Shown one piece after another: positions 61,760-64,000 of a stretch of DNA of 64,000 nt. A program made the position numbers and the translations under genes. Source of the DNA: Phaeocystidibacter sp965659415 (lineage in GTDB: Bacteria; Bacteroidota; Bacteroidia; Flavobacteriales; Schleiferiaceae); NCBI GenBank assembly GCA_965659415.1, contig CBFHVA010000001.1, positions 124,001-188,000 on the forward strand, given 5' to 3'. Within the stretch, counting starts at the first letter, position 1. Every line of letters begins with the position of its first letter. The notes below the pieces were generated by a model. That model saw only the letters and a program-made list of their open reading frames with translations. It was not told the origin of the DNA and ran no database searches.

Positions 61760-63247
61760 ATGAGATTGACATCACTCTTATTTTTCCTCGTATTTGCTTT
61801 AACGGGTTGGGCCAAAGAACCCATCCTAAACGTAACGATTCAGCAGTATTGGCATCCACAAAGTGGTCCGTACGTTGAACTGATTTACTATTCAGATGTA
61901 AGTTCACTCACCTTCTCCCCTGAGCAAGAAGGCTTTGTTAGTGCGATTGAAATCACAGCTATGTTCTCCAATGGTGAGGATATTATCGCCTATGACAAAA
62001 TTCAGATGGGCTCCTCCATCGTACTCGATACGAACCCAAGTGTAACCGTAGTCGGCTTAAGTCGTGTGGCTGTTCCAGAGGGCAAGTGGAAGCTCGAGGT
62101 GGTCTACAGTGATGTTTACGCACAAAACGAAGCGCAGTCGTTCTCAGATTCTGTGATCATTTCCAATCCTTCTCAAGCTTCTATTTCAGCTCTCATGCTG
62201 ACTGAATTAGATGTTCCTGAGGAAATCTGGGTTCGGTATGGAGTGCCATGTTTTCCACGAAGCATGGGAGCGCTCACCTATTACCCGAATCAGGACACCA
62301 TTCTTCAATTCTACACGGAACTCTATCAACCCGGCATTCCTCAAAGAACCATAGCGAAATATGGCATATGTGAGGCACATTCGGGTCGAATGCTACCCGA
62401 TTTTACAAACTACAAACGACTTCAAGCTACCGATTTTCAGCCCATTGCAGGCAGAATAGATCTTCGAAAGCTACCCACGGGCACCTACTATTTTAAAGTA
62501 GATATTATCGATTCTACTGGTGCCGTACTAATGGGTGATAGTATAGGATTTGGAAGAAGCAATTCGAGAATGGCCGTGCCAGTGATTTCTATTAATGCCG
62601 ACTACGACTACAACTCCTTCATCCGCGGAGTTCAAGGGCAGGAACAATGGGAGTACCTATGCGATGTGCTCTTTCCAATCGCTGGCGATATTGAACGCAT
62701 GCAGATAAATTCGCTGGTAGAAGAAGCTGACACTGTGAAAATCAAGCGATTTGTTACTGGATTCTGGATTGAGCACCACGGTGAGCGCGCCGAAAGGGCA
62801 TTCCAAAACTACATGCGCCAGGCCGCGGAAGTGAATGAGCTGTATTCTGGTGGTATTCTGCCAGGTTATCAAAGTGATGCAGGCCGCGTACGCCTTCAAT
62901 ACGGGGCACCTACAAACATTGAACAAGGGATTTTCGACAACAACACATTCCCTTATGAGATTTGGCAATACAACCAGCTCACCTCACCAAACCGTCAGAC
63001 GCAAAACAACCGCATTTTCGTTTTTATGAATCGACAAATGGCCGGTAACTCCTTCCAACTTATACACTCCAACGCGTTCGGTGAGCCCAACGACCCTCAA
63101 TGGAAAAACCAAGTAATGCGCACGGGAGGCACAAGCAATAACCCAGATTTCCGTTCAAGTAATTCAAGTCAAGATCCATTTGGGTCGAGACTGAACAACA
63201 ACTCCATTATCAACGGAAGCAGTTCCAACAGCCTAGAAAGACGATAG
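61760..63247 (+). CDS. GWxTD domain-containing secreted protein
   Basis: 495 residues with a signal peptide ending GWAK. The C-terminal ~200 residues (about 300-440) have the GWxTD arrangement: FWIEHHGERAERAFQNYM, then a variant core GYQSDAGRVRLQYGAP, then YEIWQY. The core motif is GYQSD instead of GWxTD. An N-terminal beta region (about 20-270) precedes it. The tail after residue 450 is Asn/Ser-rich. Function is unknown. It ends 1 base before the GT2 glycosyltransferase start, so the two are co-transcribed. Confidence 0.85.
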   Translation: MRLTSLLFFLVFALTGWAKEPILNVTIQQYWHPQSGPYVELIYYSDVSSLTFSPEQEGFVSAIEITAMFSNGEDIIAYDKIQMGSSIVLDTNPSVTVVGLSRVAVPEGKWKLEVVYSDVYAQNEAQSFSDSVIISNPSQASISALMLTELDVPEEIWVRYGVPCFPRSMGALTYYPNQDTILQFYTELYQPGIPQRTIAKYGICEAHSGRMLPDFTNYKRLQATDFQPIAGRIDLRKLPTGTYYFKVDIIDSTGAVLMGDSIGFGRSNSRMAVPVISINADYDYNSFIRGVQGQEQWEYLCDVLFPIAGDIERMQINSLVEEADTVKIKRFVTGFWIEHHGERAERAFQNYMRQAAEVNELYSGGILPGYQSDAGRVRLQYGAPTNIEQGIFDNNTFPYEIWQYNQLTSPNRQTQNNRIFVFMNRQMAGNSFQLIHSNAFGEPNDPQWKNQVMRTGGTSNNPDFRSSNSSQDPFGSRLNNNSIINGSSSNSLERR

Positions 63248-63248
63248 C

Positions 63249-64000
63249 TTGAAATCAATAGCCGTAGCCATCCTAAACTGGAATGGCAAACATTTACTCG
63301 AAGAGTTCCTCCCTTCCGTAGTAGCGAATTCTGAACAAGGTGATATCATAGTTATCGACAATGCTAGCACCGATAATTCGATTCCCTGGATGCGGGAAAA
63401 TCACCCCGACGTTCAAATCATCGAGTTAGAAAAGAATTCGGGCTATGCCGGTGGATACAATAAAGCGCTGAAGCAAATCAGTCATCCCTATGTAGTGCTT
63501 CTCAACTCTGACGTGGAAGTCACGCCAAATTGGCTTGAGCCCATCCTAACAAAATTCGAGTCTGACTCATCCGTTGCAGCGATTCAGCCGAAAATAAAGG
63601 CCTATAAAAACAAAGAGTACTTCGAATACGCTGGAGCAAGCGGTGGTTACATCGATTACTTGGGTTACCCATTTTGTAGAGGTCGCGTTTTTGATCATCT
63701 CGAAAAAGATGACGGTCAGTATGACGAAGAAGTGTCCGTTTTTTGGGCTACAGGGGCCTGCTTGGCTGTCCGCAGCTCAGCCTATCACGAAGTAGGCGAA
63801 CTTGATCCTCGCTTTTTTGCACATATGGAAGAAATTGATTTGTGCTGGCGATTCCACCGTTGGGGCTATTCGTGTTGGGCAATCCCATCAAGTACCGTTT
63901 ACCACCTCGGGGGAGGAACACTCCAAGGTCAGAGTCCACAAAAGACCTACTTGAACTTTAGGAACAACCTCATTCTGTTGGCTAAAAATCTTCCTATGCG
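63249..64000 (+). CDS. Family 2 glycosyltransferase (3' end outside window)
   Basis: The frame opens with TTG at 63249 and runs to the window edge (250 codons seen). Only the TTG start gives the full N-terminal strand KSIAVAILNWNGKHLLEEFL. Nucleotide-sugar and metal motifs are DNASTDNSI, the DXD-like LLNSDVEVTPNW (about residue 85), GACLAVRSSAY and the acceptor loop FFAHMEEIDLCWRFHRWGY. This is the rhamnosyl/galactosyl-transferase-like GT2 group with a typical DLCWR. It is one base behind the GWxTD stop. It probably builds a surface polysaccharide or glycoprotein glycan. Confidence 0.9.
   Translation, partial: MKSIAVAILNWNGKHLLEEFLPSVVANSEQGDIIVIDNASTDNSIPWMRENHPDVQIIELEKNSGYAGGYNKALKQISHPYVVLLNSDVEVTPNWLEPILTKFESDSSVAAIQPKIKAYKNKEYFEYAGASGGYIDYLGYPFCRGRVFDHLEKDDGQYDEEVSVFWATGACLAVRSSAYHEVGELDPRFFAHMEEIDLCWRFHRWGYSCWAIPSSTVYHLGGGTLQGQSPQKTYLNFRNNLILLAKNLPM

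Overview
The window reads as a chromosomal segment of a Bacteroidota bacterium, most likely in or near Flavobacteriales. The evidence is type IX secretion (T9SS) C-terminal sorting domains, a GLPGLI-family protein beside an outer-membrane beta-barrel receptor, a GWxTD protein, many SpII lipoproteins, and promoters with a -7 box of the TAnnTTTG type. There are no tRNA or rRNA genes, CRISPR arrays, insertion sequences or phage genes. Coding density is very high, no gene-free stretch exceeds about 260 bases, and many neighbours overlap by exactly 4 bases (ATGA).

Layout. 1-7723: a giant partial T9SS-exported surface protein, clpB, and a small T9SS cargo. 7735-12978 (-): dapF, a GNAT acetyltransferase, a seven-haem/TPR lipoprotein, mltG and a DUF2279 protein in one operon. 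13111-17272 (+): an HtrA protease, a long-form GAPDH and a DUF481 protein. 17379-22194 (-): a tandem universal stress protein, SulP transporter, miaE and gcvT. 22311-23852 (+): mltF. 23823-29279 (-): a four-gene envelope acylation operon (LysM/degenerate lytic transglycosylase, two SGNH esterases, MBOAT acyltransferase). 29358-32880 (-): GLPGLI protein and receptor. 33008-36073 (-): dnaK and a lipoprotein. 36271-38754 (+): panB, an RluA-type pseudouridine synthase, isoaspartyl peptidase. 38815-39237 (-): hsp20. 39459-42175 (+): an M48 protease, an alkylglycerol-monooxygenase-like enzyme and a YhhN/TMEM86-like protein. 42133-46701 (-): an rRNA methyltransferase, pfkA and priA. 46774-48184 (-): a serine hydrolase broken by three frameshifts. 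48240-54818 (+): DUF1028 protein, alpha/beta hydrolase, two small envelope proteins, TSUP and ZIP transporters, peroxiredoxin, patatin and tpx. 55077-61611: an esterase (-), a thioesterase (+), then YceI, a 79-residue protein, thioredoxin, ppx, ppk1 and sixA (-). 61760-64000 (+): a GWxTD protein and a truncated GT2 glycosyltransferase.

The most distinctive content: (1) the tightly overlapping LysM-SGNH-SGNH-MBOAT operon, whose near-perfect promoter abuts its start codon; (2) an AGMO-like plus lysoplasmalogenase-like pair that suggests ether-lipid turnover; (3) a YceI promoter carrying two palindromes of one consensus placed like a repressor site; (4) two flavours of the -7 box, TAnnTTTG and TAnnTTCG. 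The lifestyle looks aerobic: O2-dependent MiaE and AGMO-like enzymes, two peroxidases and a multihaem protein.
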